A stretch of DNA of 64,000 bases from Impatiens glandulifera (GCF_907164915.1 NC_061862.1:87778846-87842845); one strand, 5' to 3'. Positions 1-12,150 are shown, counted from the first letter of the stretch. The notes: generated by a model not told the origin, from the letters alone. Translations and numbers: made by a program.

Positions 1-214
1 AATTAATAGAGTTTATCATATTCAAGACTTTATTTAGTATAAATGATTTAAATAATCCATATTAATCTCACATATTATTTTCTTCAACTAATTTAGAAAT
101 TAAATTATTAAAATAATTTTATAAAAATAAAAAAATATGTTAAACGTATAATAATGTCAAATACATATTAGATAGAGAAAAAAATTAAATAGACTGAAAT
201 TGCTGATGTGTCAC

Positions 215-790
215 AAGTGTGTTTAAGGGGCCAAAAATGTGTTAAACGTACCAAAATGTGTTAAAAGTGTCAAAATGTGTTAAAAATGTTAAAACATGTT
301 AAATATGCCAAAAATGTATTAAATGTGTCAAAATGTGTTAAACGTTCCAAAAATGTATTAAACCTGTCAAAAACGTGTCAAAACGTGTTAAAACGTGCCA
401 AAAATATGTTAAACATTCAAAAATGTGTTAAACATGTCAAAACATGTTAGACGTGTCAAAACGTGAAAAATGTGTTAAACGTGCAAAAACATATTAAACA
501 TATTAAAAATGTGTTAAACGTGCCAAAACGTGTTAAGCGTGCAAAAATGTATCAAACGTGCTAAAAACATGTAAAATTGATTAAAACAAGTTACATACTT
601 ATTAAAACTAAAAACGTATTAAGCGAGTCAAAACAGATCAAACATATCAAATATTAGTTAGCGAGTTAAAAACGTGTTGAATAAGTAAAAAAACGTATTA
701 AATTAGGTAAAAAGAATCAAATAATTATTAAACGGATCAAAATGTGTTAATCGAGACAAAAACGTGTTAAATATTAAACGAATAAAAAGC
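215..790. repeat. Degenerate minisatellite, unit about 20 bp
   Basis: About 570 bases repeat a unit of the type TTAAACGTGCCAAAAATGTG, with many one- or two-base variants and length slips; roughly 25 units. Units are most regular between 230 and 560 and decay towards 790. No open frame of note runs through it. The bases before it (1-214) are plain AT-rich DNA with no feature I can name. The array may be a subterminal block of the transposon-like end that follows, but I cannot show that. Confidence 0.75.
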
Positions 791-814
791 ATAATAAATA
801 TGTTACAAACTAAA

Positions 815-945
815 ATCTAGTTTAGGTTACTCAACCCCTAACTAACCCATATTATGCATTAATATGGGTTGAATAATGGGTTGACCAAATTTAATTTGGG
901 TTGAATATGGGCTGGGTTTACCCATTTGCACACCCTAATTGCATC
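815..945 (-). mobile_element. Possible hAT-type element end
   Basis: The segment contains repeated GGGTTGAATATGGG-like words and ends, read on the minus strand, with a GGGTGTGCAAATGGG start. That resembles the GC-rich ends of plant hAT MITEs such as the clear one at 40.7 kb. I found no matching opposite end and no 8-bp target duplication, so it is at best a one-ended remnant. The stretch 946-1181 shows no feature I recognise. Confidence 0.25.
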
Positions 946-1181
946 ACTAGAAAAGCAAGAAACTCCGTTCGTCGATTGAAACACAATTAGTATGGTTGGT
1001 ACAGCACAATCGACGGTACGATCGGTATGAATGGAACGAATAAAACGAACAGCATGATCGACACAAACGACAAGATTCGCGAAGTAAGTTCCGCTAACCC
1101 TAAATCTCTCATAATTGCGTCGGTATCTTTTCTAGATTCTTATTTCCTATTCGTGAGCGTCGGTGTGTTCTTTAATCTTGA

Positions 1182-3055
1182 GTGTTAGAAGGTTGCCTTT
1201 TGATGCGATTCAATCGCAAAATCTTCAGGGTTTCTGAATTGCCCTGTTTTTGTATTTACTCTACTATTGTGTACTGCTCTTCAAAAATAGAGAAAAAGAA
1301 AAGTAATAAAGTCAAGGAAGTCAAAAAATTTGTTATGGAAGGCCTCAATGAAATTGCTGAAGAATTCATTCAAGAAAAACAAGACAAAAACAAAGTAAAA
1401 TCAAATGTTGTGGAAATTTCTGAAGAAAATAATTCATGAAAGTGGGGAAGAAGATTTCTGATAAAAATAATATAGAAAAAGCAAGGAAAGAAGGAAGGAT
1501 ACTAGAAGGTTGGTTACAATGAAAGAGCCAATCTGTTTGGCATCAAAACCAAATCACTAAACTTCTAATGCATTCTAAAAAAGAAGAGATTATTATTAAT
1601 AAGAAGAAAGTCCAGCATATAATAGTTCAACTCAATATTTATTATCTTCAAAACTGAAATTTACTGAAGAAGGAAGAATGTGAAGAGATAGTAAATTGGT
1701 TAGTGGTTATAATGAGGGAGCTGATGAAAGCTCCTAAATCGAAGACATGTACTATCAAGAGCAACTCTACCTGGAAAATAAATGAGGTATGAAATAAAAA
1801 TGTAGGAAAGAAATCGGAAGATCATACCTACAAAGAGAAAATCTTCTCAGGGGATATTAAAACAATAGTGAAGGTACTTAATTCTTCTTTTGAACTTAAA
1901 CTGCCCAATGAAGTAGAAGAAAAGTGCATAAAAGATTGAGAAATTTTGGTGGTAGGGATTATATTGGGAAAACAGAGTATCCTTCACCATCACTAAAGAA
2001 GTTTTAATGAAATAGTGAAAGGAAAAGGGGCTGGAAAAGATCTCTACAAATATACATGATCTCTACTTTCTTCAATTCAAGAATGGATCGAATATGGATG
2101 AAATTCTGGAAAATGGGCATACATTTATTGGATCTAACTGCATAAAGATTTGAATTACTTAAGTAAACCTAAGGAGATAATATTGATATGGTTCAAGCTT
2201 TGGAATATCCTTACACACATGTACAAAGCAGAAGTCATTAGTCATTTTGGAGGGTTATTGGGCAAACCATTATACATGGACTCAATAACAGAAGGAGAAG
2301 AGCATATATCCTTGGATAGAATTAGCATATAGGTAAATCATTGTAGCACATTGCCGAATAATATGACAATGGTCGACATTAAAGGAAAATCTAATGTCAT
2401 GGAAATCACTTATGAGTGGAGACTAGATAGTGTGCATTCTGCAATATTTTCCAATATGCCATCACGAAATGTGCTCAAGCTATGGAAGAAGAGTAGAAGA
2501 TACTGAAAAGTCAAGAAGAAAAAATTAGGAAAAAGAAATTGAGGAATCTAAAAACAAAGTTCAAAATGTGGAGAAAGAGAAAAAACAAAATCAAGAAGAA
2601 CTCTAAAAATGAAGAAAACAATGAAATTGAAGGAAAAATATTAAGGGGGTTTCTATTGAAAAAAGAGAATAAAGGTAGAGATGAAATAGGGAATGAAGAA
2701 AATGAAGGAAGTTGATTCTCAAACAAGTCAAGTTGTAATACAGGATGCCAGAAAGGAGGATACTCATAATAATCAAGTTTAAGTAGAGGTTATTAAGGCT
2801 GTTGCAGCATAGATGAAGTTGAAAGAAGCAAAGACATGAATCATAAAACTGAAATTGAGAACAACAAAGATAAAAATTCTAAAATCCTGAAAAAGAATAT
2901 TTTTTATTAGATTAGCATGGGTTCGTTCAAAAAAAGATTACACAATGAGAATAAACAAGGTTCATCATCTTCTTCAATTCAATCTTCTTTCAACGCAAAG
3001 GGAAAGGGAAAGAAAACCACAGGACGTAGTCGACTTATTATATGGAAATAAACAC
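1182..3055 (+). pseudogene. DUF4283 / plant L1 ORF1-like gene remnant
   Basis: Short pieces in shifting frames together resemble the plant DUF4283 plus zinc-knuckle protein, found in L1-type LINE ORF1 and in retro-derived host genes. Around 2010-2140 a frame gives words such as NGSNMDEILENGHTFIGSN. At 2150-2332 comes the diagnostic GLLGKPLYMDSITEGEEH block, and at 2400-2490 YEWRLDS followed, after a frameshift, by a knuckle-like stretch ending KCAQAMEEE. A lysine/glutamate-rich tail runs to about 3050. Several in-frame stops (for example near 1940) and frameshifts show it is dead. No endonuclease or reverse transcriptase follows, so this is either a truncated LINE or a retro-gene copy. Bases 1798-2131 recur at 29.69-30.01 kb with about 94% identity. 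Confidence 0.6.
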
Positions 3056-3425
3056 CCTAATTGGGATAACTTGGAGATGTTATTGATTGTAATATTTTAG
3101 TTTATAACATTTGTTGTATGATTGTGTGAATGTTATTAATCAAATATTTTAAGGTATGTTGATTATCATTCTTTATTTATAGTTAGGTTTGTCTATATAT
3201 AGTTCTTGACTCTCCCCCTTTTAAATTTTTTAATAAAATAATATTAACCATTTTCAAAAACTAACCATATTTATCTATACATATATCTAACTAATAATTT
3301 GATTCCAATTAATTTAGTCTACTCAATTTATTTATTAATAATTAGTTTGGTTTATTTAAGAAAAATATATATATAAATTATTAGTTTAAATAACAAATAG
3401 GTTATATACTTACGAAAAATAACCT

Positions 3426-3535
3426 ACAAATCTTTTCAATTACATAATGTCATTACATCGTTTACAAATCTTTTCAACTACATAATGTTATTACATTGTT
3501 TACAAATCTTTTCAACTACATAATGTTTAATCACC
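3426..3535. repeat. Three 38-bp tandem repeats
   Basis: ACAAATCTTTTCAA starts at 3426, 3464 and 3502, giving a 38-bp period with few mismatches and a partial third copy. The surrounding stretch 3056-3540 is otherwise AT-rich and featureless. Confidence 0.85.
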
Positions 3536-3539
3536 CAGA

Positions 3540-4330
3540 AAATGTGTCATTTTCATCTTCAAGATTAGGTCCCTCCAAGATTATGCCACCACTAGTTTCA
3601 TTATATCCAGGCATCTATCAAGAAATAATCCAAAAAATAAGAAAAATGGTTAAACCTTAACAACAAATAAAATCATGATTATCTCATAAATTGGCATGTG
3701 GATCAAAACTATATACTTCATTTTACCTCAATAGTAAAATTTCTCAGCATTACAGTAAGACTGTCATCTTCAATATAGGTAGGTTCAGTTAAAGGAAACT
3801 CAGTTGTAGGAAGTCATTTTTCCGAGGTTTGGAGCTTGAGGATGTTGATAGAATGTTACATGGTTAAGAAGGAGTCGATGACTGGAAGAAACATACTGGT
3901 TATAAGAAAACCGATCCTCAGATAACTTGGTTTTGAAAGGTACTATTTCTCTTTGGGGTTTGATTGGTGCAGAGAGTAGAAGAGATGAGTGCAGAAAATC
4001 GAATGAACCTTCTGAGCTTCTGGACATCAGTGAAATATCTACCTTTGGAAGGATTTAGTGGTTTGGGATCGAGGCTGTTAATATGCATATCAGCATCAAT
4101 TGTGAGAATCATCTCCCATCTTTGCATACATGCATTCCTGGCCCAAAATTAAAGAAAGAAAATCATAATGGATATAATGTTTTGTTTGAAAAGACAATCA
4201 CAATTTGAATATAAGTCAAATATTACCTGGATAAACTCAGCTTCAGCCAATGATAGGTCTTCAATCCAATATTCATGGATGAACCAATTTGTTCTCTCTC
4301 CTTTTAAGATTTGGCCTACGTGTGCCGACC
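3540..4330 (-). pseudogene. Host gene remnant with exon-like blocks
   Basis: Read on the minus strand, three blocks are bounded by plausible splice signals. The first ends at a GTAATATT donor near 4229 and includes TNWFIHEYWIEDLSLAEAEF; TNW-x-x-HEY recalls the D/E subdomains of NAC factors, but the match is short. The second begins after GGGCCAG near 4140, runs to about 3728 and ends TVMLRNFTIE before GTAAAATG. The third is short and ends in a stop near 3545 after MPGYNETSGG. A one-base shift near 3815 is needed to keep the second block open. I do not recognise the whole protein. Upstream exons are absent, and a short tandem duplication lies where they should be. It looks like a truncated, decayed host-gene copy. 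Confidence 0.35.
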
Positions 4331-4398
4331 AAAGGCGCGAGAAACACATACCCCAACTTGTGTGCCGACCAAAGGCGAGAAACATATACCCCAAAGTT
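4320..4398. repeat. Tandem duplication, 40 bp
   Basis: Two adjacent copies of a 40-base unit starting GTGTGCCGACCAAAGGCG, at 4320 and 4360, differ by an indel and a few substitutions. Confidence 0.9.
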
Positions 4399-4544
4399 GT
4401 GTGTCGTCTGTCGAGCCTAATTTGAGAGCGTAAACAGTTGCAGCACCAAGGCTTATAGATACTATATAGACCATCCTAGACATTAACTTTTTTAACAACT
4501 ACTCTTACATGCATGGTATTTGAATCTTGGCATAAGGAAAAGAA

Positions 4545-4600
4545 GGCGATCAAAGATCGAAACTATCATAGGAGGCGATCAAAGATCGAAACTATCATAG
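4545..4600. repeat. Tandem duplication, 29 bp
   Basis: GGCGATCAAAGATCGAAAC starts at 4545 and again at 4574, with near-identical units. Confidence 0.9.
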
Positions 4601-4639
4601 AATAGGAGAAAAAAACGGTAGAGGGACGGTAGAGAGGAA

Positions 4640-6060
4640 AAAAAATAATTAGGGTAAAACTCACTATGAAGATTATCTTTGGGCCAATGTTATTTTATAG
4701 AAAAATTTATATGGAGGCCCGAGTTGTATTAAAATAGAGAAATGATTAGGTGAGGGAATTTGGTGAGCATAATTTATTCGCTGAAAAAATCAAATAATTT
4801 CTCTTTTTTCTCTCTCTCCTCCCACTTTTACATTTTCCAACCAATGAAGGTGATGCCAAGTCATCCCCTCCCCAACTTCCCTCTTTCTATCACTCCTCAT
4901 TAAAATATTATATTATACTTATCTAAAAATATTTCATTATACTAAGTAAATTAAAAAAATTAACTAAACAATAATTATTAAAATATAAATAAATAATTTT
5001 AATAAATAATAATTTCAAATTTTATATTTATGTGTATCCATTATTAACAAACTTTAAATGTGTTTTTAAATTAAAAATATAATTCTTATTATTTATTTAT
5101 TTTTGTATGAATATAAAACTTATTATATTTTGTAATAAAAAAATATCTTTAAATAAATAATTTTACATTTATTTATAATTTTTCTTTTTCATTTATATAT
5201 TTTTACATATTGATATATATAATAAATAACTTTACATTCTTTTTCTTTATTCTTCATCCCTTTATTAAATTTTATTAAAATAGTATATAAATTTAATTCT
5301 TATATTTGTGTTAATATAAATCAAATTTATAATATTTTACAATAAAAAAATATCTTTAAATAAATATATATCATGAGATTGAGTATATCCTAATTAAACC
5401 ATCATTTTTTATAACTTGCACTCAATTCAAGTTAACCTATAAGAGATTAATTTCATTTTTCTTGCTCAAGTTGGCATAGGATGATATGAATCTCATTTTT
5501 CATGCTGAAGTTGGCATAGGATGATATCTTCCACAAGCTCATGTCTCATCAACCTATTTCTTACATATTAAATGTTCTAAAAACAAAGGTTAATTATTGC
5601 CTACACTTTTTAAAATTGTCTACAAACGAGTGAATTAAATGATTTGTCCAAATATATTCATCATCTTGTATCTCACTTTTCTTGTTCATGCCTTCATTTC
5701 ATCATATGATTATATCTTTCAAAAACTCATATCTCATCGACCTATCTTCTTTCCGGTTAGATGTTCTAACCACCAAAGTTATTGTTGCCTACATTTTTTT
5801 ACCTATCAATTATATCTCTCTTTGTTAAACAATATTTTACTTTAAAATTATAAAAAAACATTATTTATCAATGTGAACTAATTTTTTGTTAGCATTGTGT
5901 TCTGGGAAAACAAAGACGGGTAAAATTTGGCACTGTTTCTTTTTAGAATTAAAGGAGAACTAGAATGACATCCAACAACTATGGGCCTCCGCTTAAACTC
6001 AAAGCGCTTCCAGATTAAATGTGACCGCAAGGGGGTTGAGCACATATCCCACAAACACAC
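4640..6060. other. AT-rich stretch without a gene
   Basis: I see no coding region. The only structure is a partial tandem duplication near 5453-5530, where a stretch containing AGTTGGCATAGGATGATAT occurs twice about 41 bases apart. The small open frames here are short, AT-driven and lack recognisable motifs. Confidence 0.6.
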
Positions 6061-6069
6061 TTAACCATT

Positions 6070-6175
6070 TAACTAGACACAAAATTTTCTGTTTGACGGG
6101 CTCGAACCCAAACCTCTCGAGAAGGCTAGGGATATTCACCTCTTATTACTGCTAGGCTAGAATAGGGGATAATTT
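6070..6175 (-). repeat. tRNA-like (SINE-like) segment
   Basis: On the minus strand the segment has TAGCCTAGCAG, resembling a pol III A box, followed about 40 bases later by GGGTTCGAGCCC, which fits the B box. No convincing acceptor stem closes around them. It is therefore better read as a tRNA-derived SINE head than a functional tRNA. I found no A-tail or target duplication. Confidence 0.35.
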
Positions 6176-6229
6176 GGCACTATTATCCATAACACCAAGG
6201 GTATTTTGACTATGTGCATTCAAATGTCT

Positions 6230-8735
6230 AAAAACCTGTTAAGATCTCATCTCTTAAAGGTAGACATTATTTTGTTGCTTCTGTTGATGACTTTTCTAAA
6301 AGAGTATGGGTGTTTACTATGAAGAAAAAGATGAAGTGTTTGAGATTTTCTTTAAATGGAAAATTCAAGTTGAAAACCACGCAGGAAGAAAGATCTAAAT
6401 TCTTCGAAATGATAATGGTAGAGAATACAAGAACGGTCCGTTCTAGAAGTTATATATGTTAAGAGTGTGGTATAGTTCGACACTTTGAAGTCAGAAAAAC
6501 ACGACAGCATAATGGAGTATCGGAATGTATGAACATGACATTGGTGGAAAAAATTCGATGCATGTTGTCTAATACTAGGTTAAATATGAAATTTTGAGTA
6601 GAGGTTGTGACATACGTTCAACATTTGGTAAATGGTCTACCATCATCAACACTTGGTGGCAAGACTCCATTAGAGATATAGTTTAGAAAATTTACAATTG
6701 ATTATAATTTTTTGTATATTTTTGGTTTTATGACATCTTATCATGTAGTTGAATCAAAGTTAGATCCATAAGCAAAAGATCTCTCTTTATGGGATTTAAT
6801 ACTAGAGTTAAAGGATATTGCCTCTAATGTTTAGATACAAAGAAAACTAGTATCCATAAAGATGTTACTTTTGATGAATTTTTAATGTTGAATAAGGTAA
6901 TACCAGTAAAGAATGATTGTACTCCAAAATAGGTAGAGTTTGAGCAGATAAATGTAAGTCCAACTACAAGTGACTCTCCAACAGTAGATGAAGAGTCAAA
7001 TGAGGAAGAGGTTCAGACCCAAGAAATTTCACAACAGCGTGAATCAATTGTGGTGAACAAACTAAGACGATGTATTCAAAAACCATCTCGGTTTGTTGAC
7101 ATGGCGTCCTATGCACTTTCAGTCATAGATAATGTTCTATCCACTTTTTTAAATGTCATTCGAAGTATTGAAAATAGAAAATGAAAAGGTGTTATGGAAG
7201 ATGAGATGCAATTTCCTCATAAGAATGAGACATAGAAGTTGACGCATCTACCAAAAAGGAAGAAGGCTATTGGTTGTAAATTGATTTTTCAATGAAAGAA
7301 GGATTTTTTGAATAAAATTAATGTTCGCTACAAGGCAAGATTGGTAGTTAATGGTTACGCTCGGAAGGAAGGAGTCAATTATAATGAGGTGTTTTCACCT
7401 GTTGTTTAACATTATTCCATTATAATCTTGTTAGCCTTGGTAGCGTAGATGAATTTGGAGCTAGCTCAACTAGATGTGAGCATTCCTACACGTTTATTTG
7501 AAGGAGAAATTCTACATGTCTCAACCAGATGAATTCAAAGTTGCTAATAAAAAATGGGTTTGCAAGTTGAAAAAATTATTATACGGGTTGAAGAAATTAT
7601 CGAGACAAGTTTATGATGGACCACAAGTATACAAGAAACAAATACGGTCCCTGTGTGTATTTGCGTAAACTACAATGAGTCTTATATCTATCTACTTCTG
7701 TACGTTGATGATATGTTGATAGCATCAAAGGGCTAAGATAAAATTGACAAATTGAAGCCTCAATTGAGTACATAGTTCGAGATGAAAGATTTAGAAAAAG
7801 CCAAGAAATTTCTTGGCATGGAGATAAGTAGGGATACAAAAAGAGGGAAGTTTTATCTAACACAAAACAATATTAAAAAAAGGTACTACAACTGTTTCGC
7901 ATTAATAAAGATTCAAAACATGTAAGTACTTCACTTCCTCCTCAATTGAAAGTTGAAAACTTGATGTATGTAGTGGTATGTATGAGACCTATTATTTCAC
8001 AGGTAGTTGGTGTTGTGAGCTGACACATTCATGATCCAGGTAAGGATCACTAACAAGCAATAAAATGTACTATACAGTAAGTATATCCAATAAAATATAT
8101 ATATTGGTTTAATATTTTAGTAGAATAGATCATTTGATCAATGTGTAGTTGGATATTGTAATTCTGCCTATGTAGGTGACTCAAATAAGCCACGATCAAC
8201 AGCTGGCTATTAGTTCATGCTAGCCAAAGCGCTAGTTAACTAGAAATCTTTTTTGTAGTCAACAATTACTTTATTTACAACAAAGCCATAACTTATGCAA
8301 TTATAGATGTCGTGAATGAGGCCATTTGGCTTCAAGGATTACTAAAAGATTAGGAATTGGTTAGGAACACATTGTGGTATATTCTAACAATCATAGTGTT
8401 ATTCACTTATCAAGAAATCAGTTTTTTCATACAAGAATGAAGCATATTAATGTTCGTTATCACTTTGTGCCTAAATGATTGGGAATTGGTTAGGAGCAAA
8501 TTGTGGTATATTCTGACAATCATAGTGTTATTCACTTATCAAGAAATCAGGTTTTTCATACAAGAATGAAGCATATTAATGTTCGTTATTACTTTGTGCG
8601 GAAAATTCTTGAAGAAGAGGTAGTATTTCTCCATAAAATTTGTACTATGGAGAATCCTGCAGATATGATGACTAAGGTTGTGACAAAAGAAAAATCTAAA
8701 CAGTGTTTAAATTTTGTAAATATCTTACGCGTTTA
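6230..8735 (+). pseudogene. Ty1/copia pol remnant
   Basis: Shifted and stop-filled frames retain the order of a copia polyprotein. Integrase-like VASVDDFSKRVWVF lies near 6270. An integrase C-terminal region (GGKTPLE and following) is near 6650. The reverse transcriptase is at about 7240-7860, including YVDDMLIAS and EMKDLEKAKKFLGMEISR. RNase H remnants run to 8735, the last frame being at 8503-8736. There are dozens of disabling changes, and gag, protease and a 5' LTR are not recognisable. It is clearly older than the three copia elements further right. A 129-bp internal tandem duplication lies in the RNase H part. Confidence 0.8.
8342..8599. repeat. 129-bp tandem duplication in copia RNase H
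   Basis: The bases around GGAATTGGTTAGGA at 8353 recur at 8482, and the similarity continues to CTTTGTGC at about 8470 and 8599. The two units differ at only a few positions, so the duplication is much younger than the decayed pol around it. Confidence 0.85.
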
Positions 8736-8823
8736 GTCGGTGCCGAAGAGCGCCAAATTGGAATCAATAACTATTTTTTAATGATGAAGATTTGTATTGG
8801 ATATTGTGTCAAATGTGGAGATT

Positions 8824-9010
8824 TGTTGACTTTTGGCACAATTATAATTTTACATTAGAAGATGATGGGAATGGGAAAATTTCTTAGTCTATAAAAAAAT
8901 CTATTTTTTTATTAATGGATAGCCTTAATGTTTAGAGACGTAGGCAATATTTGAACGAACTCTGTTATCAAATTCTTTTAGTGTATTTTATCTTTGTTTC
9001 TTCTTTTATT
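8824..9010 (+). repeat. Probable 3' LTR start of the decayed copia element
   Basis: After the pol remnant a short purine-rich run is followed by TGTTGACTTTTGGC, which fits a copia LTR start. No partner LTR or end was found, so the boundary is a guess. From 9010 to 9420 the DNA holds loosely repeated words (GTCGA, AAATAAATA) but nothing I can name. Confidence 0.35.
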
Positions 9011-9422
9011 TATCAGTTTTCCACAAAATTCACCACCATCCAGCTTTGAAATTGCATCTTGATGTCCCACATTTTCTACATGTACTCTAATAAAAAAGTT
9101 GATGATAACTTCAATGTCGATAAAATAAATATCGATTGGAAAAGTCAATGGAGAGTTTAAAGTCAAGAAAATAAATACCAACTATAAATTTAATGTCGAC
9201 TTTATAGTCGATGCTGAATGTAAAAATTATAATGATTAGCAGTAAAATTTGAGGTCGAATGTAAAAGTCGAGAAAATAAATATCAACTATAAAATTGTCA
9301 CATTTAAAACTCGATATTGACCATGAGCTCTTTATTCGTCGCCAATGGAGGAGCTACATAGAGGGCGCGGGTGGACTATAGCCCATGGTAAAAAAAAATT
9401 ATGTGCATCATTTTCAATGTAC

Positions 9423-9541
9423 AAATCATCGTCGGAGGTTTGTCTTTCTGCTTGTGTCTTTATGCCTGTGTGAAAGACGAAGAAGAGAGAGAAAATGAAG
9501 GGTCTCCAATCCAACACTAGATCAAATTTCTTTAATATTTT
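9423..9541. repeat. Left part of a split duplicated segment
   Basis: About 120 bases, including GGAGGTTTGTCTTTCTGC and a GAAGAAGAGAGA stretch, match 23,487-23,575. In this copy the sequence is interrupted immediately afterwards by the 13.5-kb copia element; its continuation resumes at 23,044. Confidence 0.8.
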
Positions 9542-10157
9542 TGATAGATTAATTTAACCGGTTAAAATAAGAACTTAACAAAAACAATTTTCCTGTGCCG
9601 GAACGGTCAAGATTCTAACCGGTCAAGTAATCAAACTGGTTAGAAGAAGAAGCAAAAGATGTATCCAAAACCGGAAGTTATCCAGTTAACCTGAAGCTAT
9701 GAACAACCGGTAGACATCCTAAACCGAAATGAAGTACTCAACCTAAAACCGACGAGGAGACTACTTAAATAAAGAAGTCAAAGATATCAAATAAAGTACA
9801 ATCTACAAATTGGTGCAAACGAACACTTTGAGTATCTGCGGAAGATGATATCAAAGGATCAGACTATGACAATTGTCATATCCATACAAGTCTGATGATA
9901 CTCTGAAGGCTGCAGAAGATTGCCTGAAGAAACAGATACCATTTTGGTACAAGTCAAAGGTGCAGCTTTCCAGATGCAGGCAACTGGCCAACCGACAGTT
10001 GCCATATTAAGTAAAAGATAAATGAAGCCGGTCTGCTCCATGCCTTGGAAGCTTAAACCGCAATTAATGCAATGCTGAACCTCTGCTCAACCAATCAAAT
10101 TCAAGGATTACCCTGAAGGTATCCGTTGAAGAAATGTGACCGTTGGCACATTTCACC

Positions 10158-10164
10158 TATAAAA
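10158..10164 (+). promoter_or_regulatory. LTR TATA box
   Basis: CCTATAAAAG lies about half-way through the LTR, with an AT-poor transcribed-looking stretch after it. The same box sits at the same offset in the 3' LTR. It is the likely core promoter for the genomic RNA. Confidence 0.7.
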
Positions 10165-10474
10165 GAAGAAGCTGAAGATTAGTAAACACAGACACAACAA
10201 TTCAAAGTGCCAACAACCAAAAAGTTACAAGTTGTGTTTATCTCTCTACAAGATTCAAAGTTCAAGTGTGCATTTGAAGTGTGATTATAATTTCTGTGAG
10301 AATTGTAAGAGTGTTTATCGAGCAGTAAATAAGTCTCGATTGTGTAGTGTGGTTGAGTATTCCTTAGTGAATATCCTTCTCGCGGTTTGAGAAGAAGGGG
10401 TGACGTAGGAGTTTTATCTCCGAACATCCATAAAAACCTGTGTCTTGTTCTTTACTTTCTGTCGGTTCCACTTT

Positions 10475-10585
10475 CTTACCGACTCACACTGTCATAACCG
10501 ACTTACATCTTTTTAACCGACTTGCATTGTCATAACCGACTTACATCATTCTAACCGACTCACTAAACCTCAAACCGACTTTCTC
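10475..10585 (+). promoter_or_regulatory. Cluster of ACCGAC (DRE/CRT-core) words
   Basis: Six copies of ACCGAC occur in about 110 bases, in two slightly different 41-base subrepeats; the 3' LTR keeps five. RCCGAC is the known core bound by plant DREB/CBF factors. The cluster lies downstream of the TATA box, so a regulatory role is an inference. Confidence 0.45.
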
Positions 10586-10790
10586 CAAACTCTACCTCTA
10601 TTCATCCTGTATGTGTGTTGCTTCAGTCTGAAACAAACCACTTCCGCACTTGAACTCGGTTCAAGGGTTTGTGACAGCCTGTGTAGTATTGAAACCGGTG
10701 TTAATCTCTAATCGGATTAAACACCAACCGTTGAGTGATGTAGTGTTAGTCGGACCCCGGTCCCCCATCGGCGATCTAGATCCTAACAAT

Positions 10791-10802
10791 TGGTATCAGA
10801 GC
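10791..10802 (+). other. Primer binding site (initiator tRNA-Met)
   Basis: TGGTATCAGAGC lies two bases after the 5' LTR and is complementary to the 3' end of plant initiator tRNA-Met, the usual copia primer. Confidence 0.95.
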
Positions 10803-10841
10803 ATTTAATTTCAATACTCAAGCAACCCGAAGCAAGCAAGC

Positions 10842-12150
10842 ATGACTTTCGAGAAGCCTCCAATGCTACAAGGTGATGTTTTCGCCAACTGAAAGATACG
10901 GATGCACTTGCACCTAATCACTATGGATGATGAGATGTCGTTCATCCTTCCTGAAGGACCGATAAAGATTGATAAAGATAGAAAGGATTGGACAGCTGAG
11001 GATAAGAGGAGAAACCGTCTGGACAATCACGCCAAAAACCATATCTTCAAAGATTTGGACAGAAATACCTTCTATAAGGTCAGAGATTGCAAAACCTCAA
11101 AGGAAGTATGGGAAACAGTGATTCAACTTCATGAGGGAAATGAAAGAACCAAGGAAAATAAGATAATGGTGGTTACCCAGAAGTTTGAAAACATCAAGAT
11201 GAAGCCAGGAGAAACCATGAGGGAGTACAATGACCAGTTTACAAATGTGATAAATGAGCTATCATCTCTTGGAAAGAAGTATGATAACAAGGAAATAATC
11301 ATCAAAGCTTTAAGATCTCTTCCGAGTGCATGTGACATAAAGACGATGGTGATGAGAGAATCAAACTGCCTAAACAACATGAAGCTACACGATGAATTCG
11401 AAGATCTGAAGGCATATGAGTTTGAAATGAGATCTAGGATCGAAGATGAAGCATCAACCTCAACCGCTACTAAGGCACTAGTCACATCTATAGAACTGGT
11501 AGTTGTCGCACCGATCAAATCCGCTGAACAGTTCACTGAGGATGCAATGGCAATGCTTGCACAGAAGTTTGGCAGATTCATGAAGAAAAGCCAACCGACA
11601 AACAACAACTATAACTACGGTGATAAATCTAATATTAGATGTTATAATTGCAACTGTTTGGGACATTTCAGGTGGGAATACAGAAAACCAAGACGGGATG
11701 ACCGGAAGCCGGATGATCAAAACCAAAGAAACAACTACTCACAAATCGGAGAAGGGAGGGAAATTTAGAAAGCACTGATAGCCGATGATGGAGGAAGTCT
11801 ATGGGCTCACAGTGACAACGATGATGAACTCTCTTGTCTCATGGCAAACGAAGAACATGTATTTGATTTTTCTTGTGAAGAATTTACTAAAGATGATTTA
11901 GTTAATGCACTAAATGACATGGTAGTAGAATATAAAAATCTATTAACCTTAGTACCAACCCGACTCAACTTTAGAACCGACCCTATGGCACCAACTCGGT
12001 TCAATCTTGAAACCGATAGTATTCAACATGATGCAATCTTAGAAATCAACGCAGCACCTAAACTATCCTTTGAGACTGAACAGCTTAGGGAGTCAGTTCA
12101 AGAGTTGACCGAAGAGGAAGATGCACGAACAAGGTATCGAATAGCAGCAT
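10842..12150 (+). pseudogene. gag: gag of the SIRE-type element
   Basis: The gene starts at ATG 10,842 (MTFEKPPMLQGD). A stop stands in the same frame at about codon 17, where the family has a tryptophan, so the open frame restarts at 10,902. That frame carries the copia capsid region (KEVWETVIQLHEGNERTKENK and following). A zinc knuckle lies near 11,640, CYNCNCLGHFRWEY; the fourth ligand Cys is replaced by Tyr. A stop at 11,766 precedes the acidic linker (FSCEEFTKDDLVNALNDMV) found also in the gag of the element at 45.8-47.1 kb. Inactivation: at least two stops and one lost zinc ligand. Confidence 0.85.

Larger units (their letters stand above)
9542..10788 (+). repeat. 5' LTR of the SIRE-type element
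   Basis: 1,247 bases, beginning TGATAGATTAATTT and ending GATCCTAACA. It contains a TATA box at 10,158, several ACCGAC words at 10,475-10,585, and short tandem subrepeats of about 41 bases in that same stretch. Confidence 0.97.

Noticed and set aside
11129..11726. Minus-strand frames of 159 and 82 codons opposite gag
   Set aside because: They lie antisense to the recognisable copia capsid and zinc knuckle and have no motif of their own.
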